Positions 45,810 through 54,406 of a stretch of 64,000 nt of DNA are shown here, in pieces (the first letter of the stretch is position 1; the number at the start of each line of letters is the position of its first letter). The stretch comes from Melioribacter roseus (GTDB taxonomy: Bacteria > Bacteroidota > Ignavibacteria > Ignavibacteriales > Melioribacteraceae), in the NCBI GenBank assembly GCA_020722005.1, contig DYLP01000007.1:1-64000 (forward strand), written 5' to 3'. The notes beneath the pieces were generated by a model. It worked only from the letters and a program-made list of their open reading frames with translations. It made no database searches and was not told the DNA's origin. The position numbers and the translations under genes were made by a program.

Positions 45810-45815
45810 AATAAC

Positions 45816-47456
45816 ATGGCAAACGGAGTAATTGCAATAGAAGAGAAGAATTTTTATCAACAGAGCACAAATAAATATTCGGGTATACTATCCTGGTTGT
45901 TGACAACCGACCATAAAAGAATCGGTTTGATGTATTTATACACAATATCGTTTTTCTTTATCGTAGGAGTGATAATTGGAATATTGATGAGGCTGGAGCT
46001 GCTTACACCTGGCAAGACTATAGTGGATGCACAAACATATAATACATTGTTTACACTTCACGGCGTAATAATGATTTTTCTTTTTATAATTCCGGGCTTG
46101 CCGGCGATATTCGGAAATTTCTTTTTGCCTATTCAGATAGGAGCGCGCGATGTGGCGTTTCCACGATTGAATTTGCTCTCCTATTATGTCTATGTTGTCG
46201 GGGCAATTCTTGTTTTTATTTCTTTGTTCCTACCTGGCGGACCAATTGATACTGGCTGGACATTTTACATTCCATACAGTGTCAGAAGTTCAACTAATGT
46301 TTCGATGGCAATATTAGCAGCATTTATATTGGGGTTTTCCTCAATATTAACAGGAATTAATTTTATTACTACAGTTCATCGTCTTAGAGCCCCTGAGATG
46401 ACTTTTTTCAAAATGCCGCTTTTCGTCTGGGCTACTTATGCCACAGCATGGATTCAAATTATTGCAACTCCAGTCATCGGAATTACAATATTATTAGTAA
46501 TTATAGAGCGTACATTTGGAGTGGGAATATTTGACCCTGCACTGGGTGGTGATCCGATTTTATTTCAGCATTTATTCTGGATTTACTCGCATCCGGCTGT
46601 TTATATTATGATACTACCTGCAATGGGAGTGGTTTCTGAAATCATTCCAACTTTTGCACGGCGTACAATTTTTGGGTACAAGGCAATAGCGATGTCGTCG
46701 CTTGCGATAGCATTTGTTGGTTACTTAGTGTGGGCACATCATATGTTTACAAGTGGAATGAGCGACACAGCCCGGTGGGTTTTCTCTCTTCTTACTTTTA
46801 TTGTAGCCCTTCCAAGCGGTGTAAAAGTTTTCAACTGGGTTGCAACAATGTATAAAGGTTCGATTGATCCTCAGACTCCATTCCTGTGGGTTATGGCATT
46901 CATCTTTCTTTTCTCGATAGGAGGATTGACTGGACTGGTGCTTGGTTCGCTGGCGACGGATGTTCATTTACACGATACTTATTTTGTAGTAGCTCACTTT
47001 CACTATGTTATGTTCGGAGGAACCGGGACAATCTTTTTTGCCGCCCTTCATTACTGGTTCCCAAAAATGTTTGGTAGAATGTATTTCAAAAAAGTTGCGA
47101 ATATAGCTGTGCTGCTTTTCTTTATTGGATTCAATATGCTCTATTTTACAAAATTTATTATGGGATATATGGGCATGCCGAGAAGATATTATGATTATCT
47201 ACCGCAATTTGCTACTTTACAGGAAATCTCAACTGTTGGTTCATGGATTCTGGCGCTTGCAATTTTTTTAATGGCTGGAAATTTGATATACTCTTTACGA
47301 AAAGGTCCAAAAGCGGGTCCAAACCCATGGGGAGGAGTGACGCTTGAATGGCATATACCTTCTCCGCCCCCTATGGAAAATTTCAAGGAAATACCAACAA
47401 TTACACATGAACCTTACGATTTCAGCCAGCTCAAGGAGATGAAGAATGAATCATAA
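45816..47456 (+). CDS. ctaD: Cytochrome c oxidase subunit I, A2-type
   Basis: The catalytic haem-copper subunit, 546 residues with 12 or more helices, which reduces oxygen and pumps protons. Histidine ligands are visible: LHGVIMI (low-spin haem), YSHPAVY (CuB and the cross-linked Tyr), WAHHMFTSG (CuB) and the VAHFHYVMFGG pair. The helix that in A1 enzymes reads HPEVY reads YSHPAVY here. Replacement of the Glu, with Tyr-Ser before the His, is the mark of A2-type oxidases such as those of Rhodothermus and Thermus. It starts the I-III-IV-II order and overlaps subunit III by 11 bases. Confidence 0.96.
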   Translation: MANGVIAIEEKNFYQQSTNKYSGILSWLLTTDHKRIGLMYLYTISFFFIVGVIIGILMRLELLTPGKTIVDAQTYNTLFTLHGVIMIFLFIIPGLPAIFGNFFLPIQIGARDVAFPRLNLLSYYVYVVGAILVFISLFLPGGPIDTGWTFYIPYSVRSSTNVSMAILAAFILGFSSILTGINFITTVHRLRAPEMTFFKMPLFVWATYATAWIQIIATPVIGITILLVIIERTFGVGIFDPALGGDPILFQHLFWIYSHPAVYIMILPAMGVVSEIIPTFARRTIFGYKAIAMSSLAIAFVGYLVWAHHMFTSGMSDTARWVFSLLTFIVALPSGVKVFNWVATMYKGSIDPQTPFLWVMAFIFLFSIGGLTGLVLGSLATDVHLHDTYFVVAHFHYVMFGGTGTIFFAALHYWFPKMFGRMYFKKVANIAVLLFFIGFNMLYFTKFIMGYMGMPRRYYDYLPQFATLQEISTVGSWILALAIFLMAGNLIYSLRKGPKAGPNPWGGVTLEWHIPSPPPMENFKEIPTITHEPYDFSQLKEMKNES

Positions 47457-48087
47457 CACAATTGTAGGTAACGAATATAACCATACAATAGAGCACGTCC
47501 ATCGTGACGATGTGGGTGCTAAAATGGGTATGTGGCTCTTTCTCTTTACAGAAGTACTTTTATTTGGAGGTATGTTCCTTACTTATGCAGTCTATCGATA
47601 TCAATATTCTGAACAATTTCGTTTGGCGGCTATGGAACTCAATACTGGCATAGGTACTCTCAATACTGTAATTCTACTTACCAGTAGTCTTACTGTTGCG
47701 CTTTCAATAGCTGCAATTCAGAAGAAAAATAAATTTCTGTCGATTTTAATGCTTTCTGTTACGGTTGTGTTTGCTCTTATGTTTTTGGTAAATAAATATT
47801 TCGAATGGATGGCAAAAATAAATCATGGTATTTTCCCTGCTTCCGAAGAATTATTGGGAAGACCAAACGGCCAAATTCTCTTTTTCGGACTTTATTATGT
47901 AATGACAGGACTACACGGTCTCCATGTTCTTATTGGTGTTATTGTGCTCTTGTTTATGCTCTATTTCCTTATAAAGAATGATATTACGCTCGATAATTAT
48001 ACAAAACTGGAAAATGCCGGACTTTACTGGCACCTCGTGGATTTAATCTGGATATTTCTTTTCCCTCTTTTTTATCTTATACAGTGA
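47446..48087 (+). CDS. ctaE: Cytochrome c oxidase subunit III
   Basis: A 213-residue membrane subunit of the oxidase with five helices, the shorter bacterial form. Motifs include KMGMWLFLFTEVLLFGGMF in the first helix with the conserved Glu, and the MTGLHGLHVLIG and AGLYWHLVDLIWIFLFPLFYL segments typical of subunit III. It overlaps ctaD and is 9 bases upstream of subunit IV. Its role is to stabilise the proton-uptake path of subunit I. Confidence 0.95.
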   Translation: MNHNTIVGNEYNHTIEHVHRDDVGAKMGMWLFLFTEVLLFGGMFLTYAVYRYQYSEQFRLAAMELNTGIGTLNTVILLTSSLTVALSIAAIQKKNKFLSILMLSVTVVFALMFLVNKYFEWMAKINHGIFPASEELLGRPNGQILFFGLYYVMTGLHGLHVLIGVIVLLFMLYFLIKNDITLDNYTKLENAGLYWHLVDLIWIFLFPLFYLIQ

Positions 48088-48096
48088 GGCATCGAA

Positions 48097-48378
48097 ATGG
48101 GAAACAAAAAACATATAATCGGCTACAACACATATATTTTAGTATGGCTATCCCTGTTGGCACTGACTGCAATTACGGTATCGATTGCCGGTATCCATTT
48201 AGGTGATTATACGTTACTGATTGCAATGTTCATTGCTGCAATTAAATCAGCATTGGTAATTAATATTTTTATGCACATTAAATTCGACGAACCAATATTC
48301 AAGGTATTTCTCGCTCTTAGCGGATTTACATTATTAATTATTTTTGTATTAACATTTTTCGATTTCATTTATCGTTGA
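48097..48378 (+). CDS. Cytochrome c oxidase subunit IV (small bacterial type)
   Basis: A 93-residue membrane protein with three helices, of the caa3/aa3 small-subunit family. The LGDYTLLIAMFIAAIKSALVINIFMHIKFDE stretch with the HxxF/D pattern is the family signature. It lies between subunits III and II, with gaps of 9 bases on each side. Function: structural subunit of the terminal oxidase; no cofactor. Confidence 0.9.
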   Translation: MGNKKHIIGYNTYILVWLSLLALTAITVSIAGIHLGDYTLLIAMFIAAIKSALVINIFMHIKFDEPIFKVFLALSGFTLLIIFVLTFFDFIYR

Positions 48379-48387
48379 GGTCTTAAC

Positions 48388-49008
48388 ATGTCGTCTGCAC
48401 CGTCAGTACATACGGAAACTGTTGATTTTGTAATGTTATATATAGTGGGTATTTCGGTTATTCTTCTCCTTGGCATTACAATTACAATGATTTATTTTGT
48501 TATTAAGTACAACAGAAAAAAAGGGAATAAACCGGTTGATATTCATGGAAACATCTGGCTGGAGATTATCTGGATTGCAATTCCTACTATTATTGTTCTC
48601 TCGATGTTCTATTATGGGTATACGGGATTCAGCGAAATTAGAAAAATACCTGAGAATGCTTTTGAGGTCGATATCACGGCAAGAATGTGGGCATGGGAAT
48701 TTAATTATAAAAACGGATTGCGAACAGATACTCTATATATTCCGGTGAACAAGCCGGTAGTTCTGAAGTTAAAATCGATGGATGTAAATCATTCGTTTTA
48801 TATACCCTCTTTCAGAATCAAAGAAGATGCAATCCCAAATAAGATTAACTTCCTCTCATTTACAGCGGCTAGACCTGGAAGCTACGATGTTGCATGTGCT
48901 GAGTATTGTGGATTGAACCATTCGATGATGTATACTAAAGTTGTTGCAATGGAAAAAACAAATTTTGAAAAATGGTATAATAATCAAGCATCAGAAGAAA
49001 GTAGGTAG
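48388..49008 (+). CDS. ctaC: Cytochrome c oxidase subunit II (CuA)
   Basis: The electron-entry subunit, 206 residues with two N-terminal helices (about 12-35 and 52-75) and a periplasmic cupredoxin domain. CuA ligands are all present: H in VNHSFYIP and the C-x3-C of CAEYCGLNHSMM with its His and Met. There is no fused cytochrome c domain, so electrons must come from a separate cytochrome. The gene is placed last of the four oxidase subunits rather than first, which is unusual. The next gene is haem O synthase, 3 bases on. Confidence 0.93.
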   Translation: MSSAPSVHTETVDFVMLYIVGISVILLLGITITMIYFVIKYNRKKGNKPVDIHGNIWLEIIWIAIPTIIVLSMFYYGYTGFSEIRKIPENAFEVDITARMWAWEFNYKNGLRTDTLYIPVNKPVVLKLKSMDVNHSFYIPSFRIKEDAIPNKINFLSFTAARPGSYDVACAEYCGLNHSMMYTKVVAMEKTNFEKWYNNQASEESR

Positions 49009-49011
49009 TAT

Positions 49012-49959
49012 ATGGCAGGATTATCTTATGGATTGACTAATATGAAAATCTCTGTTATTACCAGTTTGAAAAATACATGGGAAGTATTTTCTGAACTGGC
49101 AAAAGTAAGGATAACTGCTTTTGTCGCAATGTCCACTTCAGTCGGGTATATTCTTCATGCTGAAACAATAAGCTGGCAAATGTTAATTGTTACATTTGGT
49201 GTTTTTTTAATGGCTTGTGTCTCCTCGATTATTAACGAAATTCAAGAGAGAGAAAAAGATAAATTGATGGACAGAACAAAGGGGAGACCGATACCGTCGG
49301 GCAGAATTTCGGTGCAAACGGCGAGCATGATTGCTCTGCTTTTGATGACTGCAGCGGGATTAATAATTAATTTCAGCGCAAATTATACAGCTTTAGCTCT
49401 TTCTTTTCTTGCTTTAATATGGTATAATGTTGTATATACGCCGTTAAAAAGAATTAATGCACTTGCAATAATTCCTGGTTCGCTGATTGGTTCGATACCA
49501 CCAGCAATTGGTTATACTGCTGCTGGGGGCAATCTTTTCGACTTGCAAATTTTATCGCTTGCTCTCTTTTTCTTTATCTGGCAAATCCCACATTTCTGGC
49601 TTCTATTATTGCTTTATAGTAAAGATTACGAAAAAGCAGGGTTCCCGGTACTTACGACAAATTTCTCAGAGTCTCAGTTAGGCAGAATAACGTTTGTCTG
49701 GATTGTAGCGCTTGCTGTAAGCAGTTTGTTTATCCCGTTTTACTCGGTCAATTTCAGCTTTTACACTTTTATGGCTTTTCTGTTGCTTGGTGGTTGGCTT
49801 ATTTTTGATACAAAATGTATGCTTAAATCCTACTTTTACAATCAAGGCGCTGGTATAAAAAAAGTATTGTTCAAAGAGGCGTTTATAAAAATTAACTTGT
49901 TCGTCCTGGTAGTATCTGTAATAATTTCTATAAGTAAATTATTCCTAACAGAAATTTAA
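49012..49959 (+). CDS. ctaB: Protohaem IX farnesyltransferase (haem O synthase)
   Basis: Adds a farnesyl group to protohaem to make haem O, a precursor of the haem A of the oxidase. The 315-residue membrane protein has about nine helices. The prenyltransferase motifs are NEIQEREKDKLMDRTKGRPIPSG (acidic binding site) and the LIWYNVVYTPLKR region. The start at 49012 lies a few bases after the ctaC stop, with AGGTAG upstream. Haem A synthase (ctaA) is not in the window. Confidence 0.95.
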   Translation: MAGLSYGLTNMKISVITSLKNTWEVFSELAKVRITAFVAMSTSVGYILHAETISWQMLIVTFGVFLMACVSSIINEIQEREKDKLMDRTKGRPIPSGRISVQTASMIALLLMTAAGLIINFSANYTALALSFLALIWYNVVYTPLKRINALAIIPGSLIGSIPPAIGYTAAGGNLFDLQILSLALFFFIWQIPHFWLLLLLYSKDYEKAGFPVLTTNFSESQLGRITFVWIVALAVSSLFIPFYSVNFSFYTFMAFLLLGGWLIFDTKCMLKSYFYNQGAGIKKVLFKEAFIKINLFVLVVSVIISISKLFLTEI

Positions 49960-49969
49960 TGGTTCGTAT

Positions 49970-51310
49970 ATGGAATTCTTAGACAAATACGTTTTACCCC
50001 AGTCTGCACACCATATTGTTCTACTGAAATATCTTCTTGTTCTATCGCTACTAATTTTTATTCCATACATCAGTTTGATGATTGGGTCGATGATTTTTTC
50101 ACTTTTCTTTAAGAATAAAAGTGTTAAGAATAATAGGAAAACTTATTATAAATTTTCGAAGTTCCTGATTGATATGATAACCTTCAACAAGGTTTCTGCG
50201 TTCGGTTTAGGACTGTTACCTCTTTTGAGTATAACATTCAGCTTAGCTCAGCTTTTGCATCTATCAAATATTCCAGCGCCCGGTTATCTGCTAATTGCTT
50301 CGTTAATTTATGTTTTAGCTCTTGTATTTATCTTTACATACAAATATAGTTTCCATATTAAAGATATACTTGGAGCAGTTTCACAAGGAAACAATATTGA
50401 CGAAGAAATTAAAGATGAATCTTCGCTTTATTTAGCTCGTGCGAATAAACTTTTGAAAAAGTCGGGTGTGATTGGATTAGTATTGTTGCTTTTTTCAGTT
50501 TATCTGTTTGTTACCTCCTTGCACCTGGCATCCAGCCAGGAATACTGGAACACTGAAACTCATTTTATTAGCATTATTTTTTCATTGCAGACCATAATCG
50601 GATTTATTGAAATTATCTTATTCTCGTTCGGATTAACTGCTGCTTTTATCATATATAAATTGTATTCTTCTGACGACTTCAAGAAAGATGAAAGTTATTA
50701 CAATTTTATAAAGAATTTCGGATTGAAAACTGGTTTGGTTATCTCTGTCATTCTGCCATTATTCATTGTCCTTACGATTCTGGCTAAATCAAGCTATGCA
50801 TTGTCATATAATCTATTTGCTTATACATTGTTAGCACTCTTTGTTGTAATGTTTATCAGCCTGATATTTTATTTAATGATTCGTGACGCACAAATTAAAT
50901 ATGCATCGTCATTGATCTATTTATTTATTCTTGCCGTATTCTTCATCGTAATGCAGGAATATTCTTCGTTGAATACAGCAACAAAAAAACAATTTGCTAT
51001 TTTGGCTGCTAATTATGAAGAATATAAATCCTCATTAGAAAAAGAATATGGATTGAATAAAGTTGTAATTAACGGAGCGGATATCTACAATGGAAAATGT
51101 ATAGCCTGTCATCAGTTCGACAAAAGATTGGTCGGACCGCCTTACAATGAAACCCTTCCTAAATACGAAGGCAAGAAAGATGAGCTGGTAAAATTTATTT
51201 TGAATCCGGTAAAAATCAATCCTGATTATCCCGCTATGCCAAATCAGGGACTTAAGCCTGCAGAAGCCGAAGCTGTAGCCGACTATTTGTTGAGCACGTA
51301 TAAAAAATAA
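49970..51310 (+). CDS. Unrecognised eight-helix membrane protein with C-terminal cytochrome c domain
   Basis: A 446-residue protein that I cannot assign to a named family. About eight transmembrane helices lie at roughly 16-47, 76-96, 104-126, 166-186, 199-229, 253-273, 279-304 and 311-329. A C-terminal class I cytochrome c domain follows (360-446) with haem motif CIACH at 377-381 and the Met ligand at M423 in YPAMPNQGL. Histidines near helix ends (H14, H15, H97, H129, H185, H198) could bind b-type haem, but this is speculative. It closes the act/oxidase operon and is followed by a terminator hairpin. It could accept electrons from quinol or pass them to the oxidase. Confidence 0.8.
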   Translation: MEFLDKYVLPQSAHHIVLLKYLLVLSLLIFIPYISLMIGSMIFSLFFKNKSVKNNRKTYYKFSKFLIDMITFNKVSAFGLGLLPLLSITFSLAQLLHLSNIPAPGYLLIASLIYVLALVFIFTYKYSFHIKDILGAVSQGNNIDEEIKDESSLYLARANKLLKKSGVIGLVLLLFSVYLFVTSLHLASSQEYWNTETHFISIIFSLQTIIGFIEIILFSFGLTAAFIIYKLYSSDDFKKDESYYNFIKNFGLKTGLVISVILPLFIVLTILAKSSYALSYNLFAYTLLALFVVMFISLIFYLMIRDAQIKYASSLIYLFILAVFFIVMQEYSSLNTATKKQFAILAANYEEYKSSLEKEYGLNKVVINGADIYNGKCIACHQFDKRLVGPPYNETLPKYEGKKDELVKFILNPVKINPDYPAMPNQGLKPAEAEAVADYLLSTYKK

Positions 51311-51321
51311 ATTTGATATTT

Positions 51322-51348
51322 AGGTACTCTTATAATTCAAGAGTACCT
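51322..51348 (+). terminator. Hairpin terminator after the respiratory operon
   Basis: A perfect 10-base stem, AGGTACTCTT (51322-51331) with AAGAGTACCT (51339-51348), encloses a 7-base loop. Only two further T residues follow directly, so it is a hairpin without a strong T run. It closes the 14-gene operon and lies about 140 bases before the arabinose operon. Confidence 0.5.
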
Positions 51349-51419
51349 TACTATTCCCTCATTTCATTTCTGGCTTCCAAAAAAATTTTGAAAAAAGTAA
51401 TTATAATTTTATTATTCAT

Positions 51420-51434
51420 ATCAAAATTTTTGAT
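51420..51434. promoter_or_regulatory. Palindrome upstream of the arabinose operon, possible operator
   Basis: ATCAAA-ATT-TTTGAT is a perfect 6-base dyad with a 3-base centre, about 58 bases upstream of the mutarotase start. It could be an operator. No arabinose regulator gene (AraC, AraR or similar) is in the window. No clear -33/-7 promoter pair was identified in this 181-base gap. Confidence 0.2.
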
Positions 51435-51491
51435 TTATTTTAACTCTTTAAGTAATCTTCAAATGTTTTATTAAATTAATGAGGAATTATT

Positions 51492-52616
51492 ATGGGGGAA
51501 ATAATGATTATTCTGCTCGCCGCAATGGTGGTTTCCTGTACTTCTGCAAAAGAAAATGAAATAACCAAAGAAAATTTTGGTGCTGCACCTGATGGTTCTC
51601 CAGTCTATATCTACACAATGAAAAATTCGAATGGAATGACGGTTAAACTAACAAATTACGGTGCCTCATTGGTATCGATTGTAGTGCCCGATAAAAATGG
51701 AAAATTTGCTGACGTCATTGCAGGTTTTGATTCATTGAGTGGCTATATTAATGACAATTCTTTTATCGGGGTTACTGTAGGACGCTATGCAAATCGTATC
51801 GGCAAGGGAAAATTTAAAATCGATGGTCATGAATATCAACTGACAATTAACGACGGCAATAATCATTTACACGGGGGCAGGAAAGGGTTCCATAAATTGG
51901 TATGGAATTCAGAAATTGTCTCCGACGATACTGGTTCTTGTGTGGTCATGAAATTACACAGTCCAGACGGTTACGAAGGTTTCCCTGGCAACGTAGATGT
52001 AGAAGTAAAATTTTCTTTGACCGATAATAACGATTTGATTATTGAATATACAGGGACAACAGATAAACCTACCATTTTAAACCTTACCAATCATGCATAT
52101 TATAATCTATCGGGTAATTTCGAAAACACAATATTAAATCATGTTTTAAGCATTAATGCTGATAATTTTACGCCGATCGATTCGGAGTTGATTCCAACTG
52201 GCGAAATAGCGACGGTTGAAAATACACCGATGGATTTCAGAAAACCGACGGTGATTGGTTCGAAAATAAACGTAGATTATATCCAATTGAAATATGGAAA
52301 AGGATATGACCACAACTGGGCGTTGAATGAGTATAATTGGAAAGTAAGAAAAGCAGTTACCGTGACCGATCCACAAAGCGGAAGACTACTCGAAATTTAT
52401 ACCGACCAGCCTGGTATACAGTTTTACTCAGGTAATTTTTTGAACGGTACAGTTGCTGGTAAAGGTGGCATAAAATATAATTACCGTACAGCTCTATGTT
52501 TAGAGCCACAATTCTTCCCCGATTCTCCGAATAAAGAAAACTTTGCGTCACCTTTTTTTAAACCTGGTGATATTTACCGTCAAAAAACTGTATATCATTT
52601 CGGGATTAAGAAATAA
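51492..52616 (+). CDS. galM: Aldose 1-epimerase (mutarotase), predicted lipoprotein
   Basis: Interconverts the alpha and beta anomers of aldoses before uptake or metabolism. The 374-residue protein has an N-terminal lipobox VVSC (C16), so this copy is anchored outside the cytoplasm. The GalM core shows LTNYGASLVSI, GVTVGRYANRI, NDGNNHLHGG, LNLTNHAYYNLSG and the GYDHNWAL segment. The C-terminal YRTALCLEPQFFPDSPN carries the active-site Glu. The start at 51492 has GAGGA upstream. As the first gene of the arabinose cluster, it likely supplies the anomer the symporter or AraA prefers. Confidence 0.92.
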   Translation: MGEIMIILLAAMVVSCTSAKENEITKENFGAAPDGSPVYIYTMKNSNGMTVKLTNYGASLVSIVVPDKNGKFADVIAGFDSLSGYINDNSFIGVTVGRYANRIGKGKFKIDGHEYQLTINDGNNHLHGGRKGFHKLVWNSEIVSDDTGSCVVMKLHSPDGYEGFPGNVDVEVKFSLTDNNDLIIEYTGTTDKPTILNLTNHAYYNLSGNFENTILNHVLSINADNFTPIDSELIPTGEIATVENTPMDFRKPTVIGSKINVDYIQLKYGKGYDHNWALNEYNWKVRKAVTVTDPQSGRLLEIYTDQPGIQFYSGNFLNGTVAGKGGIKYNYRTALCLEPQFFPDSPNKENFASPFFKPGDIYRQKTVYHFGIKK

Positions 52617-52633
52617 CCAATATTTCACAACAA

Positions 52634-54403
52634 ATGGATGGTACCGCTATGAGCGCACTATACACAATCGACTGGATAATAATATTTGTCTATTTTACCA
52701 TCATACTGGGTCTTTCTTGGTGGGTAATCAAGAAACAGAAAAAGACTACCGACGATTACTTTTTGGCAGGAAGGCATCTGGGATGGTTTATTGTAGGAGC
52801 TTCTATTTTTGCATCTAATATCGGTTCGGAGCATATTGTCGGTTTGGCTGGTTCTGGAGCAACCGACGGAGTTGCAATGGCTCACTATGAACTTCACGCA
52901 TGGTGTTTACTCGTTTTGGGTTGGGTAATGGTACCTTTCTACCTTCGCTCCAGAGTTTATACTATGCCTGAGTTTCTTGAACGTCGTTTTTCTCCGACTG
53001 CACGTACAGTGCTTTCCGGAATTTCATTGGTAGCCTATGTTTTAACTAAAATTGCTGTCGGTGTTTTTGCGGGTGGTATTGTTTTTTCTGTACTTCTTCC
53101 TGATATAAATTTTCTTGGGCTCGATAGTTTCTGGATCGGTTCGATACTTGTTATAGTCATCACCGGTATTTATACGGTTTTAGGAGGGATGGCTGCGGTT
53201 GCTTACACAGAAGCTTTACAAACGATTATTCTTATTATAGGATCGTTGCTTGTTACGGCTTTCGGATTGCATTATCTGGGCGGTTGGGGTGAACTTAAAG
53301 CAATTGCTGGCTCGGAAATGTTTAACTTGTGGAAACCACTCGTTCCCGTCGGGGTTGAAGCCACTTGGGCACCTGTAAAAGAAGCCGGCAAAATGGCCTG
53401 GTATTTTAACGATAATTATCCCTGGATTGGAATGCTCTTTTGCGCTCCAATTATCGGATTATGGTATTGGACTACAGACCAGTACATTGTTCAACGTGTA
53501 TTGTCTGCACCCAACGAACGAGAAGCCAGAAGAGGTTCGATCGCTGCAGCTTTCTTTAAGTTATTGCCTGTTTTCATTTTCATCATACCGGGTATAATTT
53601 TTTACGCTCTGGCTGTAAGTGGAAAAGTACCTGCTTTTCAAGAACAATTAATCGGTCCCAATGGAAAGATTATTCGCGACAATGCCCAACAGGCATTTCC
53701 GATGATGGTTGCCAATGTTTTACCTATCGGTGTCAGGGGAATTGTAGTAGCTGGGCTCCTGGCAGCGCTGATGAGTTCTCTGGCCGGCGTTTTTAATGCT
53801 TGTTCAACTCTCTTTACTATCGACTTTTACTCGAGATTAAAACCTCACGTCACACAGGAAAAACTTGTCTGGGTAGGTAGAGTTGCTACTACTGTAATGG
53901 TAATTATTGGATTGTTATGGTTACCTGTAATTCGCGGAGGCAAAGGCTTGTACGACTATCTACAGGGGGTTCAGGCTTATCTTGCACCTCCTATATTTGT
54001 TGTATTCTTCGCAGGCATATTCAATAAACGCCTTAATGCTAAAGGTGCATTAGCTGCTTTATTCAGCGGCTTTGCACTCGGTATATTCAGACTTGCAATT
54101 GATACCCCCGTTAAACTTGTCTCCGGTTTCCATTACGAGCAAGGTTCATTCTTGTGGATAGTTAATAATATTTTCTTCCAATATTACAGCCTTTTGATCT
54201 TTCTGGTTAGTCTCATTGTAATGTATGCAGTAAGTTATGCCACTGAAGAACCGGAATATGAAAGAATAAAAGGTTTGACATTTGGTACTATTACCGACGA
54301 ACACAGACGGGAATCGCGTGCAAGCTGGAATGCAACGGATGTTATTGCTTCCCTTATTGTTATACTCATGATCCTGGGAGCTTATATCTATTTCAGCGGA
54401 TAA
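52634..54403 (+). CDS. Sodium:solute symporter (SSS family), arabinose-type sugar transporter
   Basis: A 589-residue inner-membrane transporter with about 14 helices. Motifs include DDYFLAGRHLGWFIVGASIFASNIGSEH (helix 1 region with sodium-site residues), GGMAAVAYTEALQT and GLLAALMSSLAGVFNACSTLF. The close match to sugar-type symporters (SglT-like), together with araBDA directly downstream, suggests L-arabinose uptake. Two starts are possible, ATG 52634 and ATG 52649; neither has a strong ribosome-binding site. It lies 17 bases after the mutarotase gene and 3 bases before araB. Confidence 0.9.
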   Translation: MDGTAMSALYTIDWIIIFVYFTIILGLSWWVIKKQKKTTDDYFLAGRHLGWFIVGASIFASNIGSEHIVGLAGSGATDGVAMAHYELHAWCLLVLGWVMVPFYLRSRVYTMPEFLERRFSPTARTVLSGISLVAYVLTKIAVGVFAGGIVFSVLLPDINFLGLDSFWIGSILVIVITGIYTVLGGMAAVAYTEALQTIILIIGSLLVTAFGLHYLGGWGELKAIAGSEMFNLWKPLVPVGVEATWAPVKEAGKMAWYFNDNYPWIGMLFCAPIIGLWYWTTDQYIVQRVLSAPNEREARRGSIAAAFFKLLPVFIFIIPGIIFYALAVSGKVPAFQEQLIGPNGKIIRDNAQQAFPMMVANVLPIGVRGIVVAGLLAALMSSLAGVFNACSTLFTIDFYSRLKPHVTQEKLVWVGRVATTVMVIIGLLWLPVIRGGKGLYDYLQGVQAYLAPPIFVVFFAGIFNKRLNAKGALAALFSGFALGIFRLAIDTPVKLVSGFHYEQGSFLWIVNNIFFQYYSLLIFLVSLIVMYAVSYATEEPEYERIKGLTFGTITDEHRRESRASWNATDVIASLIVILMILGAYIYFSG

Positions 54404-54406
54404 ATT

